From: Entonaema liquescens
Lineage: Eukaryota > Ascomycota > Sordariomycetes > Xylariales > Xylariaceae
Reading direction: 5' to 3'
Length of the DNA stretch: 64,000 bases
Assembly (NCBI GenBank): GCA_902805475.1
Contig: CADCSX010000023.1
Span: 2,170,001 to 2,234,000 of the forward strand
Shown here: piece by piece, positions 33,005-46,400 of the stretch
Numbering within the stretch: the first letter of the stretch is position 1
Layout: the number at the start of each line of letters is the position of its first letter
The notes under the pieces: generated by a model
Seen by the model: the letters and a program-made list of their open reading frames with translations, nothing else
Told to the model about the DNA's origin: nothing
The model's database searches: none
Position numbers and translations under genes: made by a program

Positions 33005-35773
33005 TTATCCAAGCAACTTACTCTGTCGTTCCAAAAACATGACCTTCGGCCGATCTATTGCTTCGAAACTCAACTTCTTCACCGCAACGGAGATCTCCAA
33101 ACCAATGGGGCCATCTCTCAGAATCAAATCGTTCCCCTTCGAATCTGTATATACCTGCTCGTACCACAGGTGCAACCCATACGACTTCTTCAGCGTCTGG
33201 ATCAGAAGTATCTCCACCGAGCACCACGCTCTGTCGTAGTAATAGTCGTCCGCTATGCTAATCACGGCATCGCACTGGGTGAGGATCATGGGCAGAGCGT
33301 GGACACCTGGCATGGGGTTGGTCTGATCTATACAAGCGCAGTCCTAGAGTGAGGCGAGTTAGTATTTACACTCAGTAACTAGTCGAGGAATATCAAATTT
33401 ATTGGAACTCACCAGCCAAATCCCCATCCTCGCCCTATCAATAGCGGGATGTAATTTCAAAAACTCCTCCGTAGCAGCCAGCATCCTCTTATACTGGGTA
33501 TTAGCCTCATCATCTGGTGACGACGCGCCCCTCCACCTATACGAGAAGAATATGACAAAATCAGGGGTCTTGAAGTCCTTGGACTTAGACTCGTCTTTGA
33601 ATTCCTTGACGAGCCCATCGGTATGTTTCGGGAGTCTCCCAAGGGAGCGGAACGCGGAGTACGGCACGAAGGAGAACTCCGAGAACGTCCCCCGCGTCTC
33701 CTCGTCGGCGCGGAGGGATTCGGCATATGCGCTGCGTAGGCTCTGCATGCAGTCGTCGTTGTGGCGGCGCGTGATAAGGATAGGTCGGAGGACGTCTTGA
33801 AATAGCTTGCGGTAGCTTTTGCGAAGCCTCGCTCCCGTAAGCCACCCTTCAATTTCGTAGTCGCTGGCTCCTCGCTGGAGACCTTTGATTACGACTTCCT
33901 TGAATTCATCATTTCCGCAGAATACGGAGTAGTCTAGGGCCGTGTATCCCTGGTCATCTATAATCTGCAAGTCCACGCCAGCTTCTACTAGCTCTTTCAA
34001 GTATCCCAAGTGCTCTTCCGAGGGTTCCTTGCAGAGCGCGATGGCGGGTGTACATCCAGTGCACGTGTTGAACTGCTCCATAGCTTCTTCGAGACGCCCA
34101 CTCAATCGCAGCGCATGGCCATAGAAGAATCGAGTCAAAGCGACAACAGTTGGGTCTCCAAATCCCGTCACGAGAGCCAGGGCTTGTTGGGCTGCTTTCA
34201 CTGCCTCCTCCAAGCTATTCCGAGCCGATAGGCAAAGCGAGAGGCGAGATAAACCAATGATTTCCCAGTTTTTACCATTTTTTATGGCACCGGGGTCTCT
34301 GGGTTGGTCCTTTGCATCTAACGGTTGTTGGATGTTTCGGGCAAGCTGGACACGCTCCTGGAGTTGCACAATTGCCAAGTCAAGAATTTTATCGTCCTTG
34401 TCCCTCTGAGATATCTGGTAGTTCACCATCCCCAGGTTTCCAACGGCACGACAGGCTTCAGCTTCTAGACCCAGCTGCCTCGCCGTATGGTACTGCATTT
34501 CGAACATACGCATCGCATCTGTGAGGTTTCCTAGATGTCGATAGACGACTCCTAGTTCCCCTACGCAGTCTACGCGAAGCATATTTACTTCCGTATCGGT
34601 TATAACCTTCTCTAGTGTATCTCTAGCGATCTCATATCTGCCGAGACACCGGTTGACACGCCCGATTTTGTACAGCACCTCGCGCGTGTGATATGCCTTG
34701 TTAGGGAAGTCATTCCCGTTATCGCATATGCTGAGTGCATTACTAAAGGATCGCAGCGCATGCTCCCACTCGGCGTGGTAAATGTGCTTCTGTCCCTCTT
34801 CCATGAATATTTCCCAAGATCTCACGGCATCGACCGTCGACGCCAAGGCCTCTGGTGTTATACCGGCGGGATCGCGGAGTTGGGTGAAGGAATCGCCGTC
34901 CTTAGGACCGAGTACACCGGCATCTTGGACAAATCCTCGTCGTGAGTCGAAGACGAAAAGCGTGGCGTGGAACCGATTAGGGGAGACTTCAGTCCTGTGG
35001 TACTGGGCCGCAGGAATTGTGTAGCTTACGCCTCTCCGGTGAACATTCGTTTCTAAAGGAATAACACGAGCGAGTTTCTTGGTATTGGTAATAGTCGAGA
35101 AGGCCTGGTTCGTCTTATAGTTGGTCCCCAAACTTTTACCATCACTCCATGCTAGGGCATATTCCGCGTGAGTAGCAGTTTCCAGATCCTTGACATGTTC
35201 GACCTTGTATGAATGATCGGTCCCTTCGCCAGCTAGGACCCAGCTCTGTGCAAAAGCTTGATGAGAATGGATAGCAGTGTCAGGGTTTCCTCGGTATCCG
35301 TCAGTCAACCACACATGGAGCCGGAATAGCTCATCTATGTTCCCATTTTTGATCAAACTGCAGAGGGCTACGGAAATGAACCCTTGTGCACTCCTAGAGG
35401 CAGTAAAGAGTTGTCGTGTGACCAATTTACTAGTAAGGGCGTTACGAACAAGTTCCCAGATGAGATCAATGTCAGCCTCGCTTACAGCTTCACAAGCGTC
35501 ATCTTTCTTGCTCGTATACAGCTCACGAAGATAGGCGATGGCGAGCCCTAGGTAAGCAACCTGTCGGGTATCTTCATCGGTAATTTTCGTGGCGATAGCT
35601 GTACGCCAGCCACTGAAAGATAGCGAAACGTCGTCCTCATGGTTATTGGTAGCGCCCGGACAGACACTCTGTATGATTTCATGTGAGATATCTTCGGGTG
35701 ATTTCGTCGCTACAGCCACGCCTTGTAGAATCCTCAAAAGGGATGTGCTAGAGACTGCGATTCCTACAATCAT
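33005..35773 (-). CDS. Multidomain protein: cupin-like, TPR, ankyrin-like and TIR-like regions
   Basis: Two exons on -, 35773-33413 and 33343-33005 (phase-0 intron, donor GTGAGT, acceptor CTCTAG), give 899 residues. The start is the first ATG; the frame is open slightly further upstream. Residues 1-180 are helical with no family I know. Residues 190-300 look like a cupin barrel: SYTIPAAQYHRTEV (H259) followed by HATLFVFDS. A block with GPKDGDSFTQLRDPAG and VDAVRSWE follows. Residues 320-570 are TPR-like helices (GQKHIYHAEWEHALRSFSNA, GELGVVYRHLGNLTDAMRMF). Residues 584-628 resemble ankyrin repeats (LVEAGVDLQIIDDQGYTALD). Residues 735-890 resemble a TIR domain: PDFVIFFSYRW, then across the junction GIWLDCACIDQTNP, QCDAVISIADDYY and RAWCSVE, where W827-C828-x2-E831 matches the WCxxE of NAD-cleaving TIRs. 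A role in NAD-based signalling or self/non-self response is an inference. It may also be a non-enzymatic scaffold. Confidence 0.75.
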
Positions 35774-37479
35774 TTTATGTTGGATCCACAAAAGTTGTTG
35801 GACTTTGAAGATCGACCATTGTGTGTATACCCAAAGCCTGGCAACCCAATACTCTTAGTTATATTGGTCCAATGCAACCCTTGTACTATATTTCAGATTA
35901 TTAAATGCCTTACCACTCCTCATGTCGGGATCCGAGGGCGTAAATAGGTACCTGAGGCATACACTCCACTTATACGGACGAATCAAGACTTCAAAAAGGT
36001 CGTATGCATAGCCTTTTAAGAGGTGGTAAGAAAGATCCGACTAGGCGGGATTAGATAGAGTGTGCGTCTGCGCCTCTCCTGTGCCTTAAAAGATGGGGTG
36101 AGATAGTGAGATAGCGTGGGCCGGGCACTTCTTTTTTATAAAGAACCGATAATAAGAAAAAAAATCGAGGTATTATTTAGGTAAGTGTAGTTTGGCCAAG
36201 AAGCATTTCCCTCTTAACAGCGCTAGAGTCGTGTATACTCTGTACATGTATTACTTATCTTTAGTAATTTATAGTACGTAATCATCATGGGGTAACTTCC
36301 ATAATTATAGGTAGCCTTATACTTCCACTTACCTATGCAGAAACTCACTTGAGTTACCTAATTACATCCTTAATATTCCTTCTTGTTTAAGTAAATATAC
36401 CTAGGTAGGTAGTTATACTCTTGTAAACTATGTATCACACCACATTTTGGCTAAGAAGATGAGAAATAATAGTAGAAATTAGATACTTGAGCTTGAGGGA
36501 AAGTACAAATTATATCACGTTGAAATTAACCATTAAAGAATACTCAGACATAAGAACCACCGAAATAGTATCCTAAACAATATTAATCTCATGTTTCTCA
36601 AGCCCATCCCCATCCCACCACGGCACCCTACATTTTCCAAACTTCTTCCTCATACACCCCAACACACACCCCGTTTAAATTCCTCCGGCCCCGGGTCCTC
36701 CGTCTCCGGAAAACACCCGGTCGCTTTCCACTTCCCCCCACTAACAGGCCAGGCGTAGACACAGTTTCTGAGTTACGTATCATCTTAAAATAGGTACTTG
36801 CATACAGGGAGCCGTGGCCGGTCACTATAATAAATAGAAGCTGACCAAAAAGGGGCATGCGGAGGTTTATTGGGAAGGGGACTACACGGGAATGATACGC
36901 GGGTTGTGAGATGTTGTAGATACCGTTAGTAATGAAGTCGCATGTTGCCGGCTTACCTACTCCCAGCATGGTCCTACAATGGTATGAAGCTTTGTCTCGT
37001 ATTTAGTGAAATGATCTGGGTGTAAGGTAGTACTTTTAGTATCAATCTTATAATATCTAGCTAGGTAGGTATGTAGGCCCTCAAAGCACTCAAGTAATAA
37101 AACCAGTGATACGGCACATTTAAGAAAAAAAGGCCACGAAGCCATTTATGTAAAGCCATGATCATTATTACTAAGTGAATCCTACTCTACACATGCCGCA
37201 ATGAGAGGGTTCCGGCAAATTCTCAAATAAACTAGCCAGCGCCAACGGCCTGCACTCCATTGGCGAAGCTCTTAGAAGAATCTATATGCCGAATGCCACA
37301 CGGGAATCTCAATTCACCCAATGCCTCCTAATGTCATAAGGGAAAATTTTTCATGCACACCCTATTCCTGTCCTCGTTCTCTATGCTGTACAAGGCTGAT
37401 GCAACCACAACGCAGAGGTATAATACCCTTATATCTTGCTTTTGTTTTTTTATCATCTTTGATTGGACTTGGTTGTCCC
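35774..37479. other. Intergenic region, no gene seen
   Basis: About 1.7 kb, AT-rich around 36120-36580. It holds the promoter of the TIR-like gene at its left end and the 3' end of TOM1 at its right end. Frames on - at 36628-36969 and 36957-37145 have no family resemblance or splice support. TAGGTA-type motifs occur at 35946, 36309, 36399 and 37060. Confidence 0.55.
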
Positions 37480-40400
37480 TTAGGCGAAGCCGAAATAGTC
37501 GCTACCAGCTGTGATAGCCTTGAGCACCTGTTTACGAAGGATGTCGTAGCTCTCATACTCAGGGAGATCAAGTTCTACATAGCTATTAGCAAACCATATT
37601 ATATTGAGGATAGAGAGGGCAAAACTTACGGTTAAAGCACGTGTGAGAGCTTGGGAGACGATCTTTATTCCCGTAATCACGATGGATGTTGAATCGATTG
37701 ACTCCGTTCATGCCCTCGAGCTCCTTGAAGCCGTTAAGTGGTACTTTACTGGTTCCCGTAACAAATTGGAGGAGCTTTGCGCGTTCCTCTTTATCGAACG
37801 ATCGGACCGCCCGCCAGAACCACTGGATCTGCGGGGAGGATGGCGAGTAGTTATGATACTCCGTGTTACTCTTCCAATCGTCAATATCAACATCCGGCAG
37901 ACCAGAGATTAACAGCTCCAACTCCTGCTCGTTGAAGATAGATATAAGTTCGGCGGGGATGATTTCGTGGAAGCCTATTCATATGTTAGTCTAAGCTTCA
38001 AAAATGCCAAGGAAATTTATGTCTTACCTTTAAGGAAATTCTCCATCTGATCCTTCACTGACGTGAGGAGCTTGTGCTCAACCACTAGGCGCACATATTC
38101 GTGCTTGTTGTCTTCCGTCACAGGCACATTACGACCATTTTCGATAAGGTCATGAATCCTGGTAACACCAAACTCATCATCCTCAACCGAGAACGTCTCA
38201 GTGATAATATCAGTGATGTCGTTATTTAGCATCCAGGAGAGTGATTTGTAGTAATCCGGATCAAAGGACTCCATATCCTTGACTGAAACTGGTTTGCCTA
38301 GTATTCGCTTGTAAACCGCACGGCTGAAGTAGCAATCAAGTAGACGACCCTCATACAAGGCCTTGCCGATGATTCTCCCGATGAACTTAAAAACATGAGA
38401 TGCTCATCGTTTATACCACTGAGCTTATTGGGGTGGAAGGTTGTTCGATCACTCGAGACAGGTACGAATAAAGCATAGTTGGCGTCGAACATTTGTCGTG
38501 CGAGAACTTGGAACCATTCTCTGGTGACACCACCAGCATCTACGCCCTCTTCGCCATGGAATCGGATGCTCAGCTTGCCAAATTTCATCTCTTCGCCTGT
38601 CTTGAAGTATAGTGACCTAAAGGAGTCGTGGAAGACGTGCTCTCGGCGGACTTGCAGCTGTAATAACGGATGTGGCCGCTGGTTGACGTGTTGTTTATTA
38701 TGAACGCTACGGTTGAACCAGCTGCGCTTGTTATCAAACTCTAGGACTTTAGGGTTCTTGACAAGGTGAGAAAAGGTGCCTTTCATTAGAGACGGGTTAT
38801 TGCGAACGAGTTCATTCAGGATCCGACGATGCTCTTCTGTGAAGGTGAAGAATAGACCCGCCAAATGTGACTCTGGCTGTGGGCTTGTGAGAACCATCTC
38901 TTTGCTAGCCTGGCTCTGGGAAGATGACTCGTTTTGGGCAGTATCTTTGCAGACGACCATGAGCGCCTCGATCAAGGGAAGAAGAATGGTGGCTACATTA
39001 AGTAGGCTGTCACGCTGGCGGATTGCGCTTAGACAGGCACTCAGTTTGTCCCATAAGGCGTTGAAAGTTGGGTTGCGGTAGAGAGTGGCGAGTAGATCTT
39101 GTTTCTTAGTGTTATCAGAATCGAAACCTTCTGTTGCATCCGACTTTTTCTGGGCGAATAGGTGATCGAGAGCTGTTAGCACCCGGAGAAGCTTATTTTG
39201 ATCGGAAGCACCAGGAGAAAACTTGGCCAAAGCGACTCCCTGGATCTCAGTGCCCGAAGCAGCGTTCTGAATATGTGGTAATAGCTCGTCTAGATGGACG
39301 ACGATCTTCTCGCTTAAGAGCTGGGCTTGACGAGCGAGCTCCTCGCCAAATACCAACATTGCCCCGGGAATTACAGAAAGATTCTTGATAGTCGATAGAG
39401 TCTCTTTGAAAGTCTTGGAACTACATTCTCGAGCCACAAAGATCTTAATAATAAGAGTCAGGTTGTGTACGGGTATAACTGGTGGGTGCAGCTGTTTAAT
39501 TCGCTTAAGCATTGCTTGCTTCTCCAACGCTTTGGATGATTCAGCATCAGCAGCCGGAGTGTCTGTGGGTGCGTTCTCTCCAATAGGTTCACTTGCGGAT
39601 TGTTCCGCCGGTTGCTCCGTTGCGTTTGTGTTGCTCCTCTCAGAACTGTCTACGCTATCGGCTGCCACAGGCGTCGAGTCTGTGGGCGCAGTTGTTCCGG
39701 GATCAGTCGAGTTTGCAGCTTGCGTGTCGATCTTTTTGATGGCTTCTGCAGCTTCTTTTTGCTTGCGGTCCAAGGCGAGTAGCGGGCCTGTCACTCGGCT
39801 CAATAGTTGTGATAAGCTGTCCATGATAGAGGAACTCTCCATTACAAGATCGCGATCAAGGAGAGCGAGTAATGAGTTGATTGCGTATTTGTTAGCCTTC
39901 ACATCTTTAGCCTTTCCTTTGCGGCTGAGACTGCGTTTGATAGCTGTAGCGCTAACCCCTTCGTGCTCGGTAAGGAAGAGAGAAGGCACGTGGATGTTCT
40001 GATCCGCAAGGTAACATAGTAGATCAAGACATTGCTGGACGATCAAGAGCGGGGATGTCTCTGAGCTTGCTTGGATGGAGCCAGTGTTGCTGATATTTGT
40101 GAATGTGCGTTTCAAACTTTGGGGCGTTTGAGTCTTAGTGTCGATCTCTTTGGGCTGCCTTGCTTTAATAGATAGCGACGCAAAGCTTCGTTCGACGGCA
40201 TCCACATCAGTTGAACCTTCCTGCAAGATCTTAAGTAAATTACTAACGACGTCGAATCGGGTTTGTCGGTTTTCGCAGACATCCTTGAATAATGACTTCA
40301 GGGAAGTTTCCAGAGATCCGCCCTTCATGTTGATGAACATCAGACGCAGTAAGGTATAAACACCTGGTTTGTCTAGCATCTGCACGACCGTCCTTCGGTG

Positions 40401-43400
40401 GGGTTTCTCTCCTTCAGTCATTCCACCGGATTGGGCGACATCTCGCGGCCGGCTAGTGCCTGAAGATGGCCTATCGTGGTGGGCGACAGGGTTTGTAGTT
40501 CGAACTAGTCGGCGCGCCTGGGCTGCGAGATCGGGCGGCAAGGCGTCAATAATATCTGCGCCTTGATCCATGAGAACTTGCTCACGAAGCGCGGGTGGGA
40601 ACGTCATCAATATACTGGCAGTATCCATGTCCTGAGCTTCGGCGGTTTGGCCGGAGACGGCCGTCTGGCGTCGCCTCTCCTCTTGATCTCGTCGGCGTTG
40701 TTCCGCCCTCTCTTGTTGAACAATTTCGTGGCGAAGGTCGTCTGGCAAGGCATCCAAGAACTCCTGGAATACTTCGGTCTGCTCTCCTGATCCTCCAGGA
40801 GCCTCTCGAGCTTCAGCCCTGCGTGTACTAACTGTCTGGGCAATAACTTCTTCCCTAAACTCTTCAGGAAGCGCTTCTAGATAATCGGGGTCGATGCCCA
40901 ACTCTGTAACGTCCACTTGCTCTCCTCTTATCGTAGTGAATGTGCGCGTTTGGTTGGCGGCCGGCTCATTTTCTGCTACAACCGGTGGCGCCTCAGATGT
41001 CTCCACGCCTTCCATTGCTTCTGGGTCTCCACGATCATCCTGTTCGCCTTCCTGGGTGGTGGTAGTTTGGGATTGAGCTTGAGCTGCGGACTCAGCAGCA
41101 GCTCGTTCGCGTTCTTCGGCCTCTTGTTTCTCCCGAACGGCCTTTTCCTCAGCTTCTTTAGCTTCCCGTGCTTTCCTCTCTTCCTCCTCGCGCTTCTTGC
41201 GCTCCTCCTCTTGCTGTTTTTGACGCTCTGCTTCTTTGGCCTTGAGCTCCTTTTCGTGTTGAATGGCGGGTGGTATAAGGTACGAAAGAAGGGCCGGTAC
41301 GAGGCGATGAGACTTCTCTGTATGCTGCATCCCAAAGATCATTTTGACTTCCTCCGTCCACCGAGTCATCGTTGATTCAGATGTAAATGAGGTCGCGTGT
41401 GTAGGCTCTTGATATGTCTCCCTACGGTTATCCGAGCGTGATTCGCGTGGTGTGCTAAATGGGAAGTGTATATCGTGTACGTCACCACGTGGTCCCTGTG
41501 TTATCTGGAAATGAAAAGCCTGTCCGTGCCGGTGTATTGAAGCGGGTAGGGAAGCCACAAGATCGTTGATGAGGGATATTGGACTATCAATGTTACCACC
41601 TCCAAAAAGACCGCCAGGGAATCCTAATCGAACTAGGCCACCAAGGTGAGGTGGTCGAGGAGATCCGTCTCTACCAGTCTCGTTGCCGCGGCGAAGTAGA
41701 GGATTCAGCCCATCTTCGTTACTAGCAGGTCGCGGATCGTGTCGGTTACGTACGAAACCTCGCGGGTCTATACATACGTCAGCGTGTCAGTGCATCTACA
41801 ACAGTGGAAGGGGAGCAAGGTGGTAAATGAATCATCAAAGGTATGCGATATATGTGCATTGGATGGGTTCTCCACGTACCACCAAAAGCCATCTCTCGAG
41901 ATCCCATCATGAATGGGATAGGAGGGAAAGGACTGCGGGTTCCATGTCGATTCCGATGAGGGTGACCGAGAATAGCTCCATGTGGTTCTACTACAAGGGT
42001 ATCCCACCCCAAACTAGGGGGTCCAGCATCGCGAGGCGGCGCATCATCTTTGAAAAAAGCAAAGATTATCAGCCTCTTGTGGCTCTTGGTTTATAATGGG
42101 AAAGGGGAACAGGGGCATATAACTTACTTGGAAAGTCATCCTCGTATGCGTATTCATCCTCCATGTCATCCTCTTCATCTTCGTCTTCTAAAATTTTAGT
42201 TAGTACGCGATACTACGAATAACATATAGCACTTACCATCTTCATCCTCGTCTTCCATATAATGCTCATTGAGGGCGTTAAGCTCGTCAGGATGCTCAAA
42301 GTTCTCTTCTTCGATAGCACGCATAATGTTCCCGAATCGACCTAATCCATCAACATCGTCTAAGTCTCTTAATTCGGCAGCTTCTTGGAGATCCTGAGCT
42401 TCGGCGTCGTAATCAATCTCTTCTACGTCGTCGTCATCGTCTTCTTCCTCATCATCGGTGTCACTCTCCCATCCCGAAACGCCGTCATCCTCAAGTGGAT
42501 TGCCCTCATCGTCAACAATCTCGATGCGGTCTTCTGTTTCATCCATGTCGTCGGAGTCAATGTCATCGTCCTCACTGGCAGTTATATCGTCTTCATCCAT
42601 GTCGTCGTCATCGTCATCATCTTCATCCATTGTAACTTCGATGACGCCATGGTCTCCCGATAGCCCCTCGATGGGGCCCATGCCTTCAAGTTCATCATCA
42701 TCTCTTTCGCTAACATCTTCTTCGCGATCCTCTGATTCATATCCCATGTCATCATCATACTCGTCGTCGTACATCTCTTCATCGTCATCTATAAAAGTTA
42801 GCATAGCCGACCAATCATAAAAAATATGAGCACATACCATCTTCGGAATCTTCTGAATAGTCTTCATCCCGATCCCTGCCAGGCTCTAACATGCCGAGAG
42901 CCGAGTTTCGGTAGAGGTCTGGAGTCTCTTCGCGATCATCATCAATATCCGAGAGAGAGCTTGCTGAGAAGGTCTCCTCGTCGACGTTCTCCTGGGTCGG
43001 AACAGTAGGGATGATATTCGAATGGCTCAGATGAATGGCGGTGCTAGTCAATATCCGCAACACGCGAAGAAGGTACTTGATCGTTCGCTTCACAGGTGGA
43101 AACGCAAGATCGATATCGGCTATAGAGGACGTGAGCGCGGTAAGATAACCTTTTTCATACATAAGACGTCGAATTTGAGCTTGCGATCTTTCAACAGGAT
43201 CGTAAGTGTTTCTAGATGATGTGGGGGTGTCCTTATCCTTGTCGCCCATCATCAGATGCATAACTTCTGCTAAAGCTAGCATTTTTGCGTATCGACTATC
43301 AAATGATTCGCTAGACGTCGCTGCATCCTTATAGGACTTCAGTACCGTGTCCAAGACAAACTTTCGTACAAACACTAGGTCCGGCTCGTCATCATAATCG

Positions 43401-46400
43401 TATTTGTCTCGACCCTGCTCAATAGGCTTCTCTCCTGTCTTGCTGACAAGGGCGACTAGGAGGTTCAGTGTCTGTACAGATGTGGCATATCTCTTCTTAT
43501 ACATAACCGCATCTGAAGTACTGTCCATGTGGCTCGAGTAGAGCAGATCATTGAGAAGATAATTCAAAACACTAGATCGGGGTTTGACGGGAGTGTTCGC
43601 GAAAAGCGGCTGACTCCTCTTGAAATTGATAAACTCAACCTTCGTACGGTTATAGCTCTGAAGTAGTTCGGTCAGACAATGTAAGAGGAAGCAGCGATAG
43701 ATGAAGATGGGATGTTCTTCGGCCTTAAATGCGGGCTTGACTTTCTTCTCTTTATTGTCGGCCGTGCGACCTTCATCTTCAGGAACTCCACTAGGAATGG
43801 AAGAAGATGGCGGTTGATCATCCGGCTTCGCGGCCTCCTTAGGGAGAGCTTGCGCTGGCTCTTTGTCATCAACTTCCTTGTAGTTTAGCAGCTCGCAGAG
43901 TAAGAAATGGACAACTCCATCAGGATTCTCAAGCACGGGACGTTTGATATCTTGCTGATGAGGCTTGGAAGCGTCTACCATCTGTTTGTCTTCGCCCTCG
44001 GTGGACGGTTTCACATCTTGGATCGTTAGGTCCTCGGTGGCTCGAACAGTAGGCGCCACATCATCCTTCGGGGTTTCCGATTTCGTTTCTTTGAGGGCTA
44101 CTGACTGCCCACGTCCGTGACCATTCTCTGAAGGAAACCACCGGCTCAACTTCACAGTCTCATTTGAGACCTGGATGAATAACTTCGGATCACGAAGCGC
44201 AAGTTGAGAAAAACTTCTAATAAAGCCAGCCACGTCCAAGGGTCGTGTGTTCCGCCCGGCAGTGAAGTAGGCTCTGATCTCACTTCTCATTATTTGTTTG
44301 ATGACCTCTTCATCTTCAACTATATGCCGAAGAATAGTCAAAATATAAGACGCGATTCGAGTTTCACTGAGACGCGCTGATCCAACGCCAGAGAGTTGCT
44401 TGGCGGTGACAAATAACCGTTGCAGATTCTTCTTGTCGCCAATTACTCGTGCAATAGAACGGTCACGAGTCAGAATTACCAAAATTCGCAAGACAGATAC
44501 AGCCAAGGACTCTTCCTTGCCAATCCGAGGTAATATCTCTAAAACCGAGGCTAAAAGCTTCTGACGTTTGTCTTCCTTCACGTTTAGATCCTTAGAGGGC
44601 CATTGGAACGGTTCAATAGACTCGCTTTCAGACGTTGGGGCTTTCCACTCTATGCCTCCAGGCTGCTCATCATCGCTGAGGAGAATCTCAAAAATAAGAA
44701 GAATGTAAGGTATCCATGGAGGGAGTTCATCAGTAGACGGAGATGTTGGAACTTCAAGGAACCGCAAGAACTCGCTCACATTCCCTTTTAGCGTGTCGAC
44801 GGTCGCTCGGAAGAAATTCTTGTCTTGGAGGAGAAGGGACAAAAGATGAGCGTAAGCCGCAATGCTTCGTCCGTTATCCTTCAGATCATCGTCGCCTGCA
44901 AACGACATAAGAGCATTAATTAATGTCTCCCCTATTTCTTGTCTCGAAGCTAAATCATCCCCGGGAGTCCGTAGAACGATGGAGGATATCAACTCCGAAA
45001 CCTCGTGGGTTGAGTCAGGATGCGCTCTTATGACATCCAGGCATCTATCAATAAGGTTCTGGCGTAGTTTGGCACGTTCCTCATCTAGATCCTCTTTAGC
45101 GACGACACCTCTCTTCGCCAGGTCTGCCTCTGTGTTCGCCTCAGTTGAAGGACCCTGTGCAGGAGTGGCTGATGACGACGCTGCTCCATCATCATCCCGC
45201 GGAATCAGAGGAGGGACTGGCGTATCACGTCCGTTGTTTGACAGGGTTACTACCTGCCCCAAATCGCCCAAGATATCCTCATCAAGTAAGATGCCAGACG
45301 GTATTTCCGGAGTCTGGTCTAAAACCATTGGGTCATCATCAGCAGAAGCCTGCTCACTGGCCTGAACGAATGCGGCGATCTCATTGGGTACTGCATTCTC
45401 CGGTAAATCTCGCTCAGGTATAGGATTCCGGGTACCAGCAACGCCCGATTCATGTACTCTACAGTACTCGATGGCTAGTTGTCGACTACCATTGGCCCGG
45501 TAAATACCCTCTCGAGCAAGCTCTTCAGAACAGGCTGCCTCGTTAATAACTTCATTTACATTATCGCGGACGGTTGGCCAAGAAAATCGAAGCGGTGTCG
45601 CCTGGAGATACGCTTGAGGGGTGTTCTACAGAAATTAGCGTTCGAGCACAACTTTCACAGAAATTAGTAACAAACCTTATCCGAACGTTTATACGCATTG
45701 CTTTCGGAGTCGGCAAGGGAAATGGACTTCAGGATCAAGATGATTTTCGCGAGGATAGGGGCAGAGCCTTTCTCAACTAAGGGTGACTCCCAAAGCTCTC
45801 TCATTACCGGTAGTATGGCCATCCGCAACTCAACCACCAGGTTCGGGGCAACTAGAGAGTCAGCTCGTCTATCGCTGCTCCCACCGCCCCGTGGGAGAAC
45901 ATTAATCTGGCTCACAGAGTCCGTGATGACCTTGCCATTAACTGCCATGATGTATAGATCCAAGATCTTCTTCATGCCGATAACAGCGAGTCGCGACATA
46001 GAAGAGTCCTCCCCATCCTTGTGCTCTTTGCATATCTCATTTTTAAATGTACGCAGCATCGAGTTAAGTAGCTCCAGGCCGCCATATTTCTTGAACGCAA
46101 TCAGGACGGGCGCAATTATCTGATTTGCCGATTGCCGTTCCGAACGAGCTAGATGAATTAGCATTGCATATATAGAGGCATAGATATATGGTGTCACTTA
46201 CATTCTATCGTACGATTTACCAGCATTTCATGAACGGCATGCAACATGATTATCCAGTAATGGAAATCTTTACTGGTCTTTTCACGATCCGGTAGCTCAA
46301 ACTGTGCCAGTATTGCCTGGGCCAATTGCTCCGCTAGTTGCATGTGATGGACTCGTAAGTATAGATCTCGTTCACGACGAGGCAACAGAGCCTTCCCCAG

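Noticed and set aside
36628..37145. Two adjacent - strand frames, one with a hydrophobic N-terminus
   Set aside because: Different frames with no convincing intron, no motif, and unusual composition.
38389..38393. Programmed -1 frameshift site in TOM1
   Set aside because: The heptamer G-TTT-TTA does not fit the X-XXY-YYZ rule in its first codon, and Tom1 is not known to use recoding; a missing T is simpler. Kept only as an alternative within the finding.
41158..41375. Frames antisense to the charged region of TOM1
   Set aside because: They are shadows of the Glu/Lys/Arg-rich repeat and have no independent start context or motif.
42385..42820. Ser-rich + strand frames opposite the TOM1 acidic run
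   Set aside because: GAT/GAC/GAA repeats read in reverse give Ser/Ile/Val-rich frames; this is a composition artefact.
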